This document shows positions 56,672 to 64,000 of a stretch of DNA of 64,000 nt, piece after piece. This DNA comes from Microvirga arvi. Lineage in GTDB: Bacteria; Pseudomonadota; Alphaproteobacteria; Rhizobiales; Beijerinckiaceae. The stretch lies in NCBI RefSeq assembly GCF_016892765.1, contig NZ_JAFEMD010000006.1, positions 62,001 through 126,000 of the forward strand, given 5' to 3'. The number at the start of each line of letters is the position of its first letter. The first letter of the stretch is position 1. The position numbers were made by a program, and so were the translations under genes. The notes beneath the pieces are model-generated. The model ran no database searches. It was given only the letters and a program-made list of their open reading frames with translations, and was not told the origin of the DNA.

Positions 56672-57202
56672 TCAGTTGGCTGGTCCGAAGGCTTTCTGCA
56701 GCATCCCGAGCTGGTCCGCGACCGCATTGTGCGCCGCCGGACGGGGAGCAGGTCCGGCCTCGGAGATCAGCCGCTCCAGATGCAGGATCCGCGCATGGAG
56801 CCGGGTTGCGAGGCCCATGAGTTCGCGCAGGCGGGCCGGCAGTTCCTCATATTCGGCAATGGTCGTCGGGGTGTCATGCGAGGACAGGCGGACCCGGTTC
56901 TTCTCGCTCTGGGCCTGATCGGGAGAAATCTCTCCTTCGGCCACGGCCCGCTGCACCAGGAGCCATGAGGCGACCTGCATCAGGCGGGTGGTGAGCCGCA
57001 TGCTCTCGCTGGCATAGACGAGGCTCGCCTGGCGCTGCAGGTTGCGGGATTCCTCCCGTCCGGGGCCGTCGAGATAAGCCGCCGTTTCTTCAATGAGCTC
57101 CATGCCTTCCTGGAACAGGGCCCTGAAGGCGTCGGACCCCACGAAGCTCTGCCCGAACCGGACAGGGTCGACGCCAATCTGGATCACGTCGGGTTCGTTC
57201 AC
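56672..57202 (-). CDS. rcdA: RcdA-like regulator (DUF1465)
   Basis: Homologue of Caulobacter RcdA, an adaptor that delivers CtrA and other cell-cycle factors to ClpXP. 176 residues, all helical, with FAGSDAFRALFQEGMELIEETAAYLDGPGR-type N terminus (in part), the conserved LTTRLMQVASWLLVQRAVAEGEIS and REEYEELPARLRELM-type segments. Length equals that of known RcdA. A perfect CtrA-type box lies about 350 bases upstream at 57551. Confidence 0.85.
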   Translation of the reverse strand: MNEPDVIQIGVDPVRFGQSFVGSDAFRALFQEGMELIEETAAYLDGPGREESRNLQRQASLVYASESMRLTTRLMQVASWLLVQRAVAEGEISPDQAQSEKNRVRLSSHDTPTTIAEYEELPARLRELMGLATRLHARILHLERLISEAGPAPRPAAHNAVADQLGMLQKAFGPAN

Positions 57203-57315
57203 GCGTCGTCTCCCAAAGACCCGCTCCCCGCCTGGGCGGAGGGCTTCAACTCATGAGACGATTATAGGACGTTACGGGAAGTCTTGCCTCGGTAACCTCT
57301 TCTTAAGGTTAAGCC

Positions 57316-57429
57316 AGCGCATCAGGCGGAAAAGTGGCCCCGGTTTTCCGCGCTGAACGATGCGCAGATTAAAAGATGAGCATCGCATAGATCCCAAAAG
57401 TGGTGTCCACTTTTGGGTCCGAGGCTCCA
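57316..57429. repeat. extragenic palindromic repeat, family A, full copy
   Basis: GCGCATCAGGCGGAAAAGTGGCCCCGGTTTTCCGCGCTGAACGATGCGC, then GAGCATCGCATAGATCCCAAAAGTGG...CCACTTTTGGGTCCGAGGCTC. Confidence 0.85.
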
Positions 57430-57550
57430 CAAAAATCGAGCCGCTCGTGGCGGCTCTTCAAGTCTAACAGGGAAGCGTCAAACAGAGTGGGCTCGAAAGC
57501 CACTCGGCACCCAGGGAGAGACCTGGATGCCCTTTTATGAGCTCAAATGG

Positions 57551-57565
57551 TTAACGCGCCGTTAA
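57551..57565. promoter_or_regulatory. CtrA-type box TTAA-N7-TTAA
   Basis: TTAA-CGCGCCG-TTAA, an exact match to the alphaproteobacterial CtrA consensus, between rcdA and the DUF1192 gene. Nearby genes (rcdA, trcR) act in the CtrA cell-cycle circuit. A match by chance in 64 kb is possible. Confidence 0.55.
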
Positions 57566-57587
57566 GCATGTTGTCAGGCCATTTCCC

Positions 57588-57794
57588 TCATCCTTGACCG
57601 AGCTTGAAGAAGGCGCTCGCGGCGGCAAGAGAGCTTTCCTTCTTGGCCCTCGCCTCCTTGAGGCGGGCGATCTCCCGTTCGAGCATCTCGACGCGTTCGT
57701 CGAGTTCGTCGATGGAGAGCATCGACAGGTCCTGGCCGATCTCATATCCGCTCAAGAGAGGGCGGGGTTCATCGGCGAAAGGATCGAGGGCCAT
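57588..57794 (-). CDS. DUF1192 small coiled-coil protein
   Basis: 68 residues from ATG 57794. N-terminal DPFADEPRP followed by LSIDELDERVEMLEREIARLKEARAKK and an SSLAAASAFFK C terminus, the DUF1192 pattern. An upstream in-frame start would overlap the next promoter and is unlikely. Divergent from the quinone oxidoreductase gene, a conserved pairing in Rhizobiales. Function unknown. Confidence 0.88.
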   Translation of the reverse strand: MALDPFADEPRPLLSGYEIGQDLSMLSIDELDERVEMLEREIARLKEARAKKESSLAAASAFFKLGQG

Positions 57795-57894
57795 GGCATT
57801 CTCCTCTTCAGGTTTGGTCGTGACGTTAATCCGGCATGCATTCCTTGCCAACGGAGCCTATATCCCGGGAGAGTGTTGACCAAAGGAGGGAAAA

Positions 57895-58893
57895 ATGGGG
57901 CAGAATCCGGAGATGATGCGCGCGGTCGTTGCGGAAGGAAGCGGCGGACCCGAAGTCCTCAGGGTGGTGCAGCGCCCCGTTCCCCGGCCCGGAGTCGGTG
58001 AAATCCTAGTGCGCGTGAAGGTCGCGGGCGTGAATCGCCCCGATGTCATCCAGCGCCAGGGCGGCTATCCGCCGCCGCCCGGGGCGTCGGACATCCTTGG
58101 TCTTGAAATCGCGGGCGAGGTGGTGGCCGCAGGCCCCAGCGCCGGGCGTTTCTCCATCGGCCAGCCCGTCATGGCCCTGGTGCCCGGCGGCGGCTATGCG
58201 GACTACGCGGTCGTCCATGAGCACAATGCCCTGCCCATTCCCCCCGGCCTTTCCCTCGAGGAAGCGGGCGCCATCCCGGAGACCTATTTCACCGTCTGGA
58301 CCAACGTGTTCGACCGTGGCCGCCTGCAGGCCGGCGAGACCTTCCTCGTCCATGGCGGCACCTCCGGCATCGGCACCACGGCGATCCAGCTCGCCAAGGC
58401 TTTCGGGGCGAAGGTCATCGCCACCGCCGGATCGAAGGAGAAATGCGAGGCCTGCCTGCGGCTCGGCGCCGACGTAGCGGTCAACTACCGTCAGGAGGAC
58501 TTCGTGGCGGCCACAAAGGAGGCCACCGTCGGCCGGGGCGCGGACCTGATCCTCGACATGGTGGGCGGCGACTACATCCCGCGGAACTACGACGCGGCCG
58601 CCCAGGACGGACGGATCGTGCAGATCGCCTTTCTCCAGAGCCCCAAGGTCGAGGTCGATTTCCGTCGCCTCATGGTCAAGCGTCTGACCCATACAGGTTC
58701 GACCCTGCGCCCCCGTTCGCCGGCGGAAAAGGCGGTCATCGCCCGCGCACTGGAGGACAAGGTTTGGCCACTGCTCGCCCAAGGGCGCTGCCGACCGGTG
58801 ATGGATTCAACCTTTGCCTTCGAGGATGTGGCCAAGGCCCATGCCCGCATGGATGGGGGCGAGCATATCGGGAAGATCGTGCTGACCCTCTAG
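57895..58893 (+). CDS. NAD(P)H quinone oxidoreductase / zinc-less MDR family
   Basis: 332 residues of the medium-chain dehydrogenase superfamily, quinone oxidoreductase (PIG3-like) branch: RVKVAGVNRPDVIQRQGGYPPPPGAS (in part), LVHGGTSGIGTTAIQLAKAFGAKV with the NAD(P) GxxGxxG-type fold, and LDMVGGDYIPRNY. No zinc ligands. Excellent ribosome site AAGGAGGG. Precedes trcR in the same direction. Confidence 0.9.
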   Translation: MGQNPEMMRAVVAEGSGGPEVLRVVQRPVPRPGVGEILVRVKVAGVNRPDVIQRQGGYPPPPGASDILGLEIAGEVVAAGPSAGRFSIGQPVMALVPGGGYADYAVVHEHNALPIPPGLSLEEAGAIPETYFTVWTNVFDRGRLQAGETFLVHGGTSGIGTTAIQLAKAFGAKVIATAGSKEKCEACLRLGADVAVNYRQEDFVAATKEATVGRGADLILDMVGGDYIPRNYDAAAQDGRIVQIAFLQSPKVEVDFRRLMVKRLTHTGSTLRPRSPAEKAVIARALEDKVWPLLAQGRCRPVMDSTFAFEDVAKAHARMDGGEHIGKIVLTL

Positions 58894-58894
58894 G

Positions 58895-58942
58895 GCACCG
58901 GACTGAACAAGTGAAACCGACTTTCTGGTCCGATGCTCTAAT
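58895..58942. repeat. remnant of family A repeat
   Basis: Degraded arms: GTGAAACCGACTTTCTGGTCCGATGCTCTAA resembles the last part of family A (CCACTTTTGGGTCCGATGCTCT). Partial and uncertain. Confidence 0.45.
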
Positions 58943-58944
58943 AT

Positions 58945-58973
58945 TTGCAACATCGCGGCACGATCCCTATAAT
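58945..58973 (+). promoter_or_regulatory. sigma-70-type promoter of trcR
   Basis: TTGCAA, 17 bases, TATAAT. Predicted start near 58981, giving a 5-prime leader of about 113 bases before the trcR ATG at 59094. The leader contains a GC-rich hairpin around 59050-59072. Confidence 0.65.
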
Positions 58974-59093
58974 CATCTCGTTTCCCTCACATCGTGAGAC
59001 GAGATGCTCCGGTCCGCACCGGTTCGGAGCGCAAGAGAGTTTTGCCGTGCGGCGCCGAACATCCGGCGCCCGGCCTGAAGGAGGTTCGCTTAC

Positions 59094-59810
59094 ATGTCCC
59101 AGGGACCGCTGATGCCTAAGGCGACAGCCGTTTGGCTCGTCGAGAATACATCGCTGTCGTTCGATCAGATCGCCGATTTCTGCAAGCTTCACCCTCTCGA
59201 GGTGAAGGGCATTGCCGACGGTGAGGTGGCCGCGGGCATCAAGGGCTCGGACCCGATCACCATGGGCCAGCTGACCCGTGAAGAGATCGAGAAGGCGCAA
59301 GCCGACCCGAATCATCGCCTTCGGCTCGCCGAGTCGCGTGTGAAGCTGCCGGAGCAGAAGCGGGTCAAGAAGGGGCCGCGCTATACCCCCGTCTCCCGCC
59401 GCCACGACCGCCCGAACGCGATCCTCTGGCTCGTGCGCAACCATCCGGAACTCAAGGATGCGCAGATCATGCGCCTCGTGGGCACCACCAAGACCACGAT
59501 CCAGCAGGTTCGCGACCGCACCCACTGGAACTCGGCCAGCCTCTCGCCCATGGATCCGGTCACGCTGGGCCTGTGCTCGCAGATCGACCTGGACTTCGAG
59601 GTGCAGCGCGCTGCCAAGGACCGCCCTCAGGTCGAGCCCCAGGAGCATGGCGGCACCCTGATGCCGGCGGAAGTCTCCACGGCACCGGAGCGGCCCGCCG
59701 ACCCATTCGCCGACATGAGCCGCCCGAAGCCGGTTCAGGAGGATGCCATCGACGTCAACTCGGTCTTCGCCAAGCTCAAGCAGCTCAAGCGCGACGACGA
59801 CGAGGAATAA
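59094..59810 (+). CDS. trcR: cell-cycle transcriptional regulator TrcR (DUF1013)
   Basis: 238 residues. N-terminal MPKATAVWLVENTSLSFDQIADFCKLHPLEVKGIADG, ITMGQLTREEIEKAQ, RRHDRPNAILWLVRNHPELKDAQIMRLVGTTKTTIQQVRDRTHWN (in parts) and the C-terminal DAIDVNSVFAKLKQL match the DUF1013/TrcR family of alphaproteobacteria, described as cell-cycle regulators. Two helix-turn-helix-like segments lie around 25-45 and 115-140. Ribosome site GAAGGAGG. Confidence 0.88.
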   Translation: MSQGPLMPKATAVWLVENTSLSFDQIADFCKLHPLEVKGIADGEVAAGIKGSDPITMGQLTREEIEKAQADPNHRLRLAESRVKLPEQKRVKKGPRYTPVSRRHDRPNAILWLVRNHPELKDAQIMRLVGTTKTTIQQVRDRTHWNSASLSPMDPVTLGLCSQIDLDFEVQRAAKDRPQVEPQEHGGTLMPAEVSTAPERPADPFADMSRPKPVQEDAIDVNSVFAKLKQLKRDDDEE

Positions 59811-59818
59811 GCTTTCCG

Positions 59819-59849
59819 CAAAAGGCCCGGGTCTCCTCCGGGCCTTTTT
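59819..59849 (+). terminator. intrinsic terminator after trcR
   Basis: AAAAGGCCCGG-gtctcct-CCGGGCCTTTTT, ten bases after the trcR stop. Confidence 0.92.
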
Positions 59850-59867
59850 CATTTGTGTGGCCGTCCA

Positions 59868-59916
59868 GAGCATGATGCTTCAAAAAGTGGATGCCACTTT
59901 TGGGTCCAATGCTCTT
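59868..59916. repeat. half copy of family A repeat
   Basis: AGAGCATGATGCTTCAAAAAGTGGATGCCACTTTTGGGTCCAATGCTCT, the second hairpin of the family only. Confidence 0.75.
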
Positions 59917-59968
59917 GCCGTGTCGGATGTTCACGAGTGGAACAGCTCTGTTTTTAGGTTTCGACCCT

Positions 59969-60334
59969 ATGCCAGCAACTCGAATTGACACACGCCGCGG
60001 TTGGATTGGGCCTCGCCGACGTGAGGTGGTCGAAGCGGTGCAACGCGCTTTGCAAACCGGCCTCGAGATTCCCGATCATGGATGCATCCGGCTGGTGGAA
60101 TACGATGACAGCGCCATGATCGCTCCGCCGGGCAAGGGGCCGTCGTATCTAATGGTGGAAATCACCCTCTTCCCTGGCCGCTCACTGGACATCAAGCGAC
60201 GCCTCTATGCAGCCCTCGTGGAAGAGCTCAGCGCATTCGGAGTGCCTGCAAGCGACATCCAGACGGTCCTGATCGAGGTTGCGCCGGTGAATTGGGGTCT
60301 CCAGGGCATCCCTGCCAGCGAAATCGGACGATGA
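59969..60334 (+). CDS. tautomerase-superfamily protein
   Basis: 121 residues from ATG 59969, second residue Pro, which after methionine removal is the catalytic N-terminal proline of tautomerases. RRREVVEAVQRALQTGLEIPDHGCIRL and LFPGRSLDIKRRLYAALVEELSAFGVP (in parts) match the tautomerase-like family with longer linker, VLIEVAPVNWGLQGIPASE at the end. The frame extends upstream only through repeat DNA. Substrate unknown. Confidence 0.85.
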   Translation: MPATRIDTRRGWIGPRRREVVEAVQRALQTGLEIPDHGCIRLVEYDDSAMIAPPGKGPSYLMVEITLFPGRSLDIKRRLYAALVEELSAFGVPASDIQTVLIEVAPVNWGLQGIPASEIGR

Positions 60335-60366
60335 GATAAATCGGCGTCTCACATCAATGCCGCGGC

Positions 60367-62295
60367 TCAGGCCCGATCGGGTGCCCCGACAAGCCCCCTC
60401 GCCTTCAGCACCTCCCCGATCTCCTCGAGAATGATCGGATCGTCGATAGTGGCGGGGGTGGTCCACGGGTCACCGTCGGCGATCTTCTTCATGGTTCCGC
60501 GCAGGATCTTGCCCGAGCGTGTCTTCGGCAGCCGCGGCACGGTGATGGCGAGCTTGAAGGCGGCAACGGGGCCGATCTTCTCGCGCACGAGGCCGACGAG
60601 TTCCTTCTCCACTTCCTCCGGCATCTTCTGAACACCGGATTTCAGGACCACGAAGCCGCAGGGGATCTCGCCCTTGAGAGCGTCCTTCACGCCGATGACG
60701 GCGCATTCAGCAACCGCCGGATGGGAGGCCAGGACCTCCTCCATGCCGCCCGTCGAAAGGCGATGGCCCGCGACGTTGATGATGTCGTCCGTGCGGCCCA
60801 TGACCCAGACATAGCCGTCCTCGTCGGTATAGCCCGCATCCGAGGTGTTGTAGTAGCCGGGATAGACGGAGAGATAAGCTTGCCTGAACCGCTCCTCGGC
60901 ATGCCACAGGGTTGGGAGCGCCCCTGGGGGGAGCGGCAGCTTGATGACGATGGCACCCATGGTGCCGGGGGTAACCGGCTTCCCAGCTTCGTCCAAGACC
61001 TCCACCGTATAGCCCGGGAGCTGCACGGTAGGCGAGCCATGCTTGACCGGAAGCCTACCTAAGCCCAGCGGATTGCCGACGACCGGCCAGCCCGTCTCCG
61101 TCTGCCACCAATGGTCGATGACCGGAACCTTGAGGATGTCCTCGGCCCATTTGACCGTATCGGGATCCGCCCGCTCCCCGGCGAGGAACAGGGCGCGGAA
61201 GGCTGAGAGATCGTACTTTGTCAGGAGATCCGCACCGGGATCCTCCTTCCTGATTGCCCGGAAGGCAGTCGGCGCCGTGAACAGCGTCACGACCCCGTGC
61301 TCCGCAATGACCCGCCAATAGGCGCCGGCATCGGGTGTGCCCACCGGCTTGCCTTCATAGAGGATCGCCGTGCAGCCGTGCAGCAGCGGGCCGTAGACGA
61401 TGTAGGAATGGCCGACCACCCAGCCCACGTCGGAAGCGGCCCAGAACACCTCGCCCGGCGCGACGCCGAAGAAATTCCCCATCGACCATTTCAGCGCGAC
61501 CATGTGGCCGCCGTTGTCGCGCACGACGCCCTTGGGCTTGCCGGTCGTGCCCGAGGTGTAGAGCACGTAAAGCGGATCGGTCGCCGCCACCGGCACGCAT
61601 TCGGCCTGTTTGCCGGCCTGCCGGGCCTTTGCGACCGCCTCCTGCCAATCCTGGTCCCGGCCCTCGACGAAAGACGCCGCGCATTGGGGCCGCTGATAGA
61701 CGAGGCACGCATCAGGCTTCGAAATCGAGAGCGTGATCGCTTCGTCCATGAGCGGCTTGTAGGGAATGGTGCGGGCGCCCTCGATGCCGCAGGAGGCGGA
61801 GAGGATCGCCTTCGGCTTGGCATCGTCGATGCGGGTGGCGAGCTCCTTTGCGGCGAAGCCGCCGAACACCACCGAGTGGATGGCGCCGATGCGGGCGCAA
61901 GCCAGCATGGCGAACGCCGCCTCCGGGATCATAGGCATGTAGATGATGACCCGGTCGCCTTGTCGGACGCCCATGTCCTGCAGCACGGCGGCGAGTGTCG
62001 CCACCTCGTCCTTCAGCTCGGCATAGGAGATGCTGCGCTTGGAGTTCGTGACGGGGCTGTCGTAGATGATCGCGGCCTGATCGCCGCGGGTGGCCGCATG
62101 CCGGTCGACGGCGTTGTAGCAGGTGTTGCAGACCGCTCCGGCGAACCAACGGCCATACGCGCCGGCCGTGGCATCGAAGATCCTGTCGGCAGGCTTGATC
62201 CAGTCGATTTCGCGTGCGGCCTCCGCCCAGAAGCCTTCCGGATCGGCTTTCCAGCGGGCATAGACCTCATGATAGCGGCTTTGGGTCGATGACAT
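60367..62295 (-). CDS. prpE: propionyl-CoA synthetase (PrpE)
   Basis: AMP-forming acyl-CoA synthetase activating propionate. 642 residues: acyl-adenylate motif LYTSGTTGKPKGVVRDNGGH, HWWQTETGWPVVGN, DVGWVVGHSYIVYGPL, and the C-terminal catalytic lysine in RLPKTRSGKILRGTMKKI. N-terminal YHEVYARWKADPEGFWAEAAREIDW (in part) and NTCYNAVDRH separate it from acetyl-CoA synthetase, which has about 650 residues but different signatures. The start ATG 62295 precedes MSSTQSRYHEVYARW. Confidence 0.93.
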   Translation of the reverse strand: MSSTQSRYHEVYARWKADPEGFWAEAAREIDWIKPADRIFDATAGAYGRWFAGAVCNTCYNAVDRHAATRGDQAAIIYDSPVTNSKRSISYAELKDEVATLAAVLQDMGVRQGDRVIIYMPMIPEAAFAMLACARIGAIHSVVFGGFAAKELATRIDDAKPKAILSASCGIEGARTIPYKPLMDEAITLSISKPDACLVYQRPQCAASFVEGRDQDWQEAVAKARQAGKQAECVPVAATDPLYVLYTSGTTGKPKGVVRDNGGHMVALKWSMGNFFGVAPGEVFWAASDVGWVVGHSYIVYGPLLHGCTAILYEGKPVGTPDAGAYWRVIAEHGVVTLFTAPTAFRAIRKEDPGADLLTKYDLSAFRALFLAGERADPDTVKWAEDILKVPVIDHWWQTETGWPVVGNPLGLGRLPVKHGSPTVQLPGYTVEVLDEAGKPVTPGTMGAIVIKLPLPPGALPTLWHAEERFRQAYLSVYPGYYNTSDAGYTDEDGYVWVMGRTDDIINVAGHRLSTGGMEEVLASHPAVAECAVIGVKDALKGEIPCGFVVLKSGVQKMPEEVEKELVGLVREKIGPVAAFKLAITVPRLPKTRSGKILRGTMKKIADGDPWTTPATIDDPIILEEIGEVLKARGLVGAPDRA

Positions 62296-62409
62296 GGCGT
62301 TTCCCCGTTGCGTTCACTGCATGAGACTTGAAGCGGCTGCTGTGGTAGCAGGCGTTAACGTCGTGGTCAGCGGAGACTTTCGGCGATCCGACTTTGGGCG
62401 AGTTCCTGC

Positions 62410-63168
62410 GTGATTACAGATCCACTGTTCTATGCCGCTGCCATCCCGGCCGTGACGCTCTTAGGTCTCGCCAAGGGCGGCTTCTCAGGCCTCGGGATGC
62501 TCTCCCTACCCCTCATGGCGCTAGTGGTCTCGCCCGTGCAGGCGGCCGCGATCATGCTGCCGACGCTGATCGTACAGGACGTGGTGTCGGTTTGGGCCTA
62601 CCGGTACACCTGGGACCGGCGCAATGTCGTCATCCTGGTCGTGGGCGCCACCTCGGGCATTCTCACGGGCTATCTCCTGGCAGCCCAGGTCTCGGACGCG
62701 GCGATCAAGCTCGCGGTCGGCCTCATCTCCATCGCCTTCGCCGCTCGCCGCCTGGTGCTGGAGCGGGGCGGACGGGAGCCGAAAGCGACCCCCGCCGACG
62801 TGCCGCGGGGTATGTTCTGGGGCTGGGTGACGGGCTTCACCAGCATGATCGCCCACGCGGGCGGGCCGCCCTTCCAGATCTATGTGATGCCGCAGCGCCT
62901 GCCGCGCGACGTCTTCGTCGGCACGGGCGCCGTCGTGTTCGCGCTCATCAACTGGATCAAGGTGCCGCCCTATCTGGCGCTGGGCCAGATGACGGTCGAG
63001 AACATGGCGACCGCCGGGGCCCTGTTTCCCGTGGCGATCGCCTCCACTTGGGCCGGGGTGCTGCTGGTGCGGCGCGTCTCCGGCCAGCTCTTCTATACGG
63101 CGGTCTACGTCCTGCTGGTCTTCGTGGGCGCCAAGCTTGTCTATGACGGAGCCAACGCGCTTTTCTGA
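62410..63168 (+). CDS. TauE/SafE-family sulfite or organic-sulfur permease
   Basis: 252 residues, eight or so membrane segments, GTG start at 62410. LGLAKGGFSGLGMLSLPLMALVVSP at the N terminus (in parts) and MIAHAGGPPFQIYVMPQRLPRDVFVGT are the two halves of the TSUP signature. Members export sulfite, taurine-derived or other small anions. Divergent from prpE. Confidence 0.9.
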   Translation: MITDPLFYAAAIPAVTLLGLAKGGFSGLGMLSLPLMALVVSPVQAAAIMLPTLIVQDVVSVWAYRYTWDRRNVVILVVGATSGILTGYLLAAQVSDAAIKLAVGLISIAFAARRLVLERGGREPKATPADVPRGMFWGWVTGFTSMIAHAGGPPFQIYVMPQRLPRDVFVGTGAVVFALINWIKVPPYLALGQMTVENMATAGALFPVAIASTWAGVLLVRRVSGQLFYTAVYVLLVFVGAKLVYDGANALF

Positions 63169-63180
63169 AGGGCTCAAAGC

Positions 63181-63213
63181 AAAAGCCGCCGCTTCGGTAT
63201 GAAGCGACGGCTT
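63181..63213. terminator. intrinsic terminator between convergent genes
   Basis: AAGCCGCCGCTTC-ggtat-GAAGCGACGGCTT with one mismatch; on the minus strand it is followed by TTGCTTTG-type T-rich sequence. Serves the permease gene and the DUF465 gene. Confidence 0.75.
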
Positions 63214-63245
63214 CCTGGGGGTGGGATTGGTGCGGAACCGGGCGG

Positions 63246-63428
63246 CTAATGCACCGCCGATTCGGAGCTTCTCAGCCGTGTGATCTCGTCCTTGAGCTGA
63301 AGCTTCCTTCGTTTGAGTTCTGCCAGCCTCATGTCATCTGCGGAGGGTCTGTTGAGAGTATCCTGGATTTCACGCTCGAGAGCCCGATGCTTCCGTTCCA
63401 GTTCCGTCAGGTGATTCTGCAGCGGCAT
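63246..63428 (-). CDS. DUF465 (YdcH-like) coiled-coil protein
   Basis: 60 residues: LTELERKHRALEREIQDTLN and LAELKRRKLQLKDEITRLR, two helices joined by a loop, as in DUF465. Start ATG 63428 with AGGAGGA just upstream. Function unknown. Confidence 0.85.
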   Translation of the reverse strand: MPLQNHLTELERKHRALEREIQDTLNRPSADDMRLAELKRRKLQLKDEITRLRSSESAVH

Positions 63429-63732
63429 GTCAGTTCCTCCTATTGTGATCTACTGACCGGAACATTGTGGCAGACAGAGTGTGGCGAGTCGAAGGCGAAA
63501 TTCAAAGAATCGAGAGGAGAAGATGCTGTAATGATCTTGCTCTCCACAGGCCTCGAGAGCATACTTTGCCCCCTCGTGGCCCGGCACCCATAGGCGGCTT
63601 GGCATCTAGCGCATCGTGCGGAAATGTGGACCCTGCTTTCCGCAGCGAACGATGCGCCGCTTGAGGGATTGAGCATCGGATCAGTCCCTCAAGTGGAGAC
63701 CACTTATGGGTCCGATGCTCTGGATTTTTTTA
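63429..63732. other. intergenic region with family A repeat
   Basis: About 300 bases between the two DUF465 genes. The first 180 bases show nothing I can support; the rest is the family A copy at 63608-63722. Confidence 0.5.
63608..63722. repeat. extragenic palindromic repeat, family A, full but diverged copy
   Basis: GCGCATCGTGCGGAAATGTGGACCCTGCTTTCCGCAGCGAACGATGCGC, then GAGCATCGGATCAGTCCCTCAAGTGG...CCACTTATGGGTCCGATGCTC. Ends 11 bases before the second DUF465 gene. Confidence 0.85.
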
Positions 63733-63933
63733 ATGACCGAATTGGCTGAACTGGAAGCGGAATTGGCCCGCCTCAAGCAGGAACACCGCGATCTCGACAT
63801 GGCGATCGATGCCCTCGAGAGCATGGTCGCGGGCGACCAGCTGCAGGTCCAGCGCCTGAAAAAACGCAAGCTCGCCCTGAAGGACCAGATCATCCGGCTG
63901 GAAGACCAGCTGACCCCGGACATCATCGCCTGA
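63733..63933 (+). CDS. DUF465 (YdcH-like) coiled-coil protein, second copy
   Basis: 66 residues from ATG 63733: LAELEAELARLKQEHRDLDMAI and RLKKRKLALKDQIIRLEDQL, the DUF465 two-helix pattern. A paralogue of 63246-63428 in the opposite orientation. An upstream in-frame start would run through the repeat. The 67 bases after its stop to the window end show nothing clear. Confidence 0.85.
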   Translation: MTELAELEAELARLKQEHRDLDMAIDALESMVAGDQLQVQRLKKRKLALKDQIIRLEDQLTPDIIA

Positions 63934-64000
63934 GAATTTCGCCTTAGCGCCCGTACCCCTTGCCTGTGAGGGGAGCCTTCGCTATTCCCGCAGGACATCA

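Larger units (their letters stand above)
57203..57587. other. intergenic region with repeat A and a CtrA-type box
   Basis: 385 bases containing the family A copy at 57316-57429, the CtrA box at 57551-57565 and AT-rich stretches. No gene is visible in this interval. Confidence 0.6.

Overview
The window looks like chromosome from a high-GC alphaproteobacterium of the order Hyphomicrobiales (Rhizobiales). Reasons: the type 2 serC with a serC-type leader next to serA, the ruvC-ruvA-ruvB-ybgC-tolQRA order, the zapA / 6S RNA / 5-FCL neighbourhood, an RcdA homologue (DUF1465) with TrcR (DUF1013), and abundant palindromic extragenic repeats. A Microvirga/Methylobacteriaceae-like host is my inference from general gene style, not something proven here. 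Almost everything is core genome; accessory features are few.

Layout. 1-2563 (minus): an operon of a formylglycine-generating enzyme, a small membrane protein, a DUF202 membrane protein and an arylsulfatase cut by the window edge. 3050-3125: tRNA-Glu(CTC), then rluD-like and rpoH on plus. 5487-9717 (minus): a membrane protein of unknown function, purA with a long promoter/terminator-bounded leader, and a class I glutamine amidotransferase, divergent from an EamA transporter. 10823-14716 (minus): purU, serA, serC. 14837-15987 (minus): a toxin-like/partner gene pair directly upstream of the serC leader. 16211-20717 (plus): a two-gene RND efflux operon preceded by an operator-like palindrome. 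20838-27126 (minus): glmM, ftsH, tilS, cpoB, pal. 27375-29582 (plus): a phospholipase-D/cardiolipin-synthase-like gene and an HdeD-like gene sitting inside the otherwise contiguous Tol-Pal cluster. 29788-37653 (minus): tolB, tolA, tolR, tolQ, ybgC, ruvB, ruvA, ruvC, yebC. 37752-43177 (minus): HD-GYP protein, ExoD-like protein, YmdB-like phosphoesterase, 5-FCL, 6S RNA, a broken GNAT gene, zapA, DUF4164.

43443-48920 (plus): tkt, gap, pgk and a class II fba, a central carbon cluster. 49325-54120 (plus): ThiE-like, Sel1-repeat protein, inositol monophosphatase family, and a MotA/TolQ-like plus MotB/OmpA-like pair. 54124-56194 (minus): a tiny DUF3606 gene and an ABC exporter. 56358-59810: rpmE, rcdA-like, DUF1192, quinone oxidoreductase and trcR, with a perfect CtrA-type box in the middle. 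59969-63933: tautomerase-like protein, prpE, TauE/SafE permease and two DUF465 proteins.

The functional themes are cell-envelope integrity and division (Tol-Pal, FtsH, ZapA, GlmM, stator-like pair), DNA repair (RuvABC), one-carbon/serine metabolism (PurU, SerA, SerC, 5-FCL), sugar phosphate metabolism and cell-cycle control (RcdA, TrcR). The most interesting unexplained items are the toxin-like/partner pair at 14837-15987, the approximately 500-nt promoter-to-terminator transcript unit ahead of purA, and several families of long extragenic inverted repeats, one nested in another. I found no CRISPR array, insertion sequence, prophage or recognised defence island. All calls were made by eye; no database search was run.
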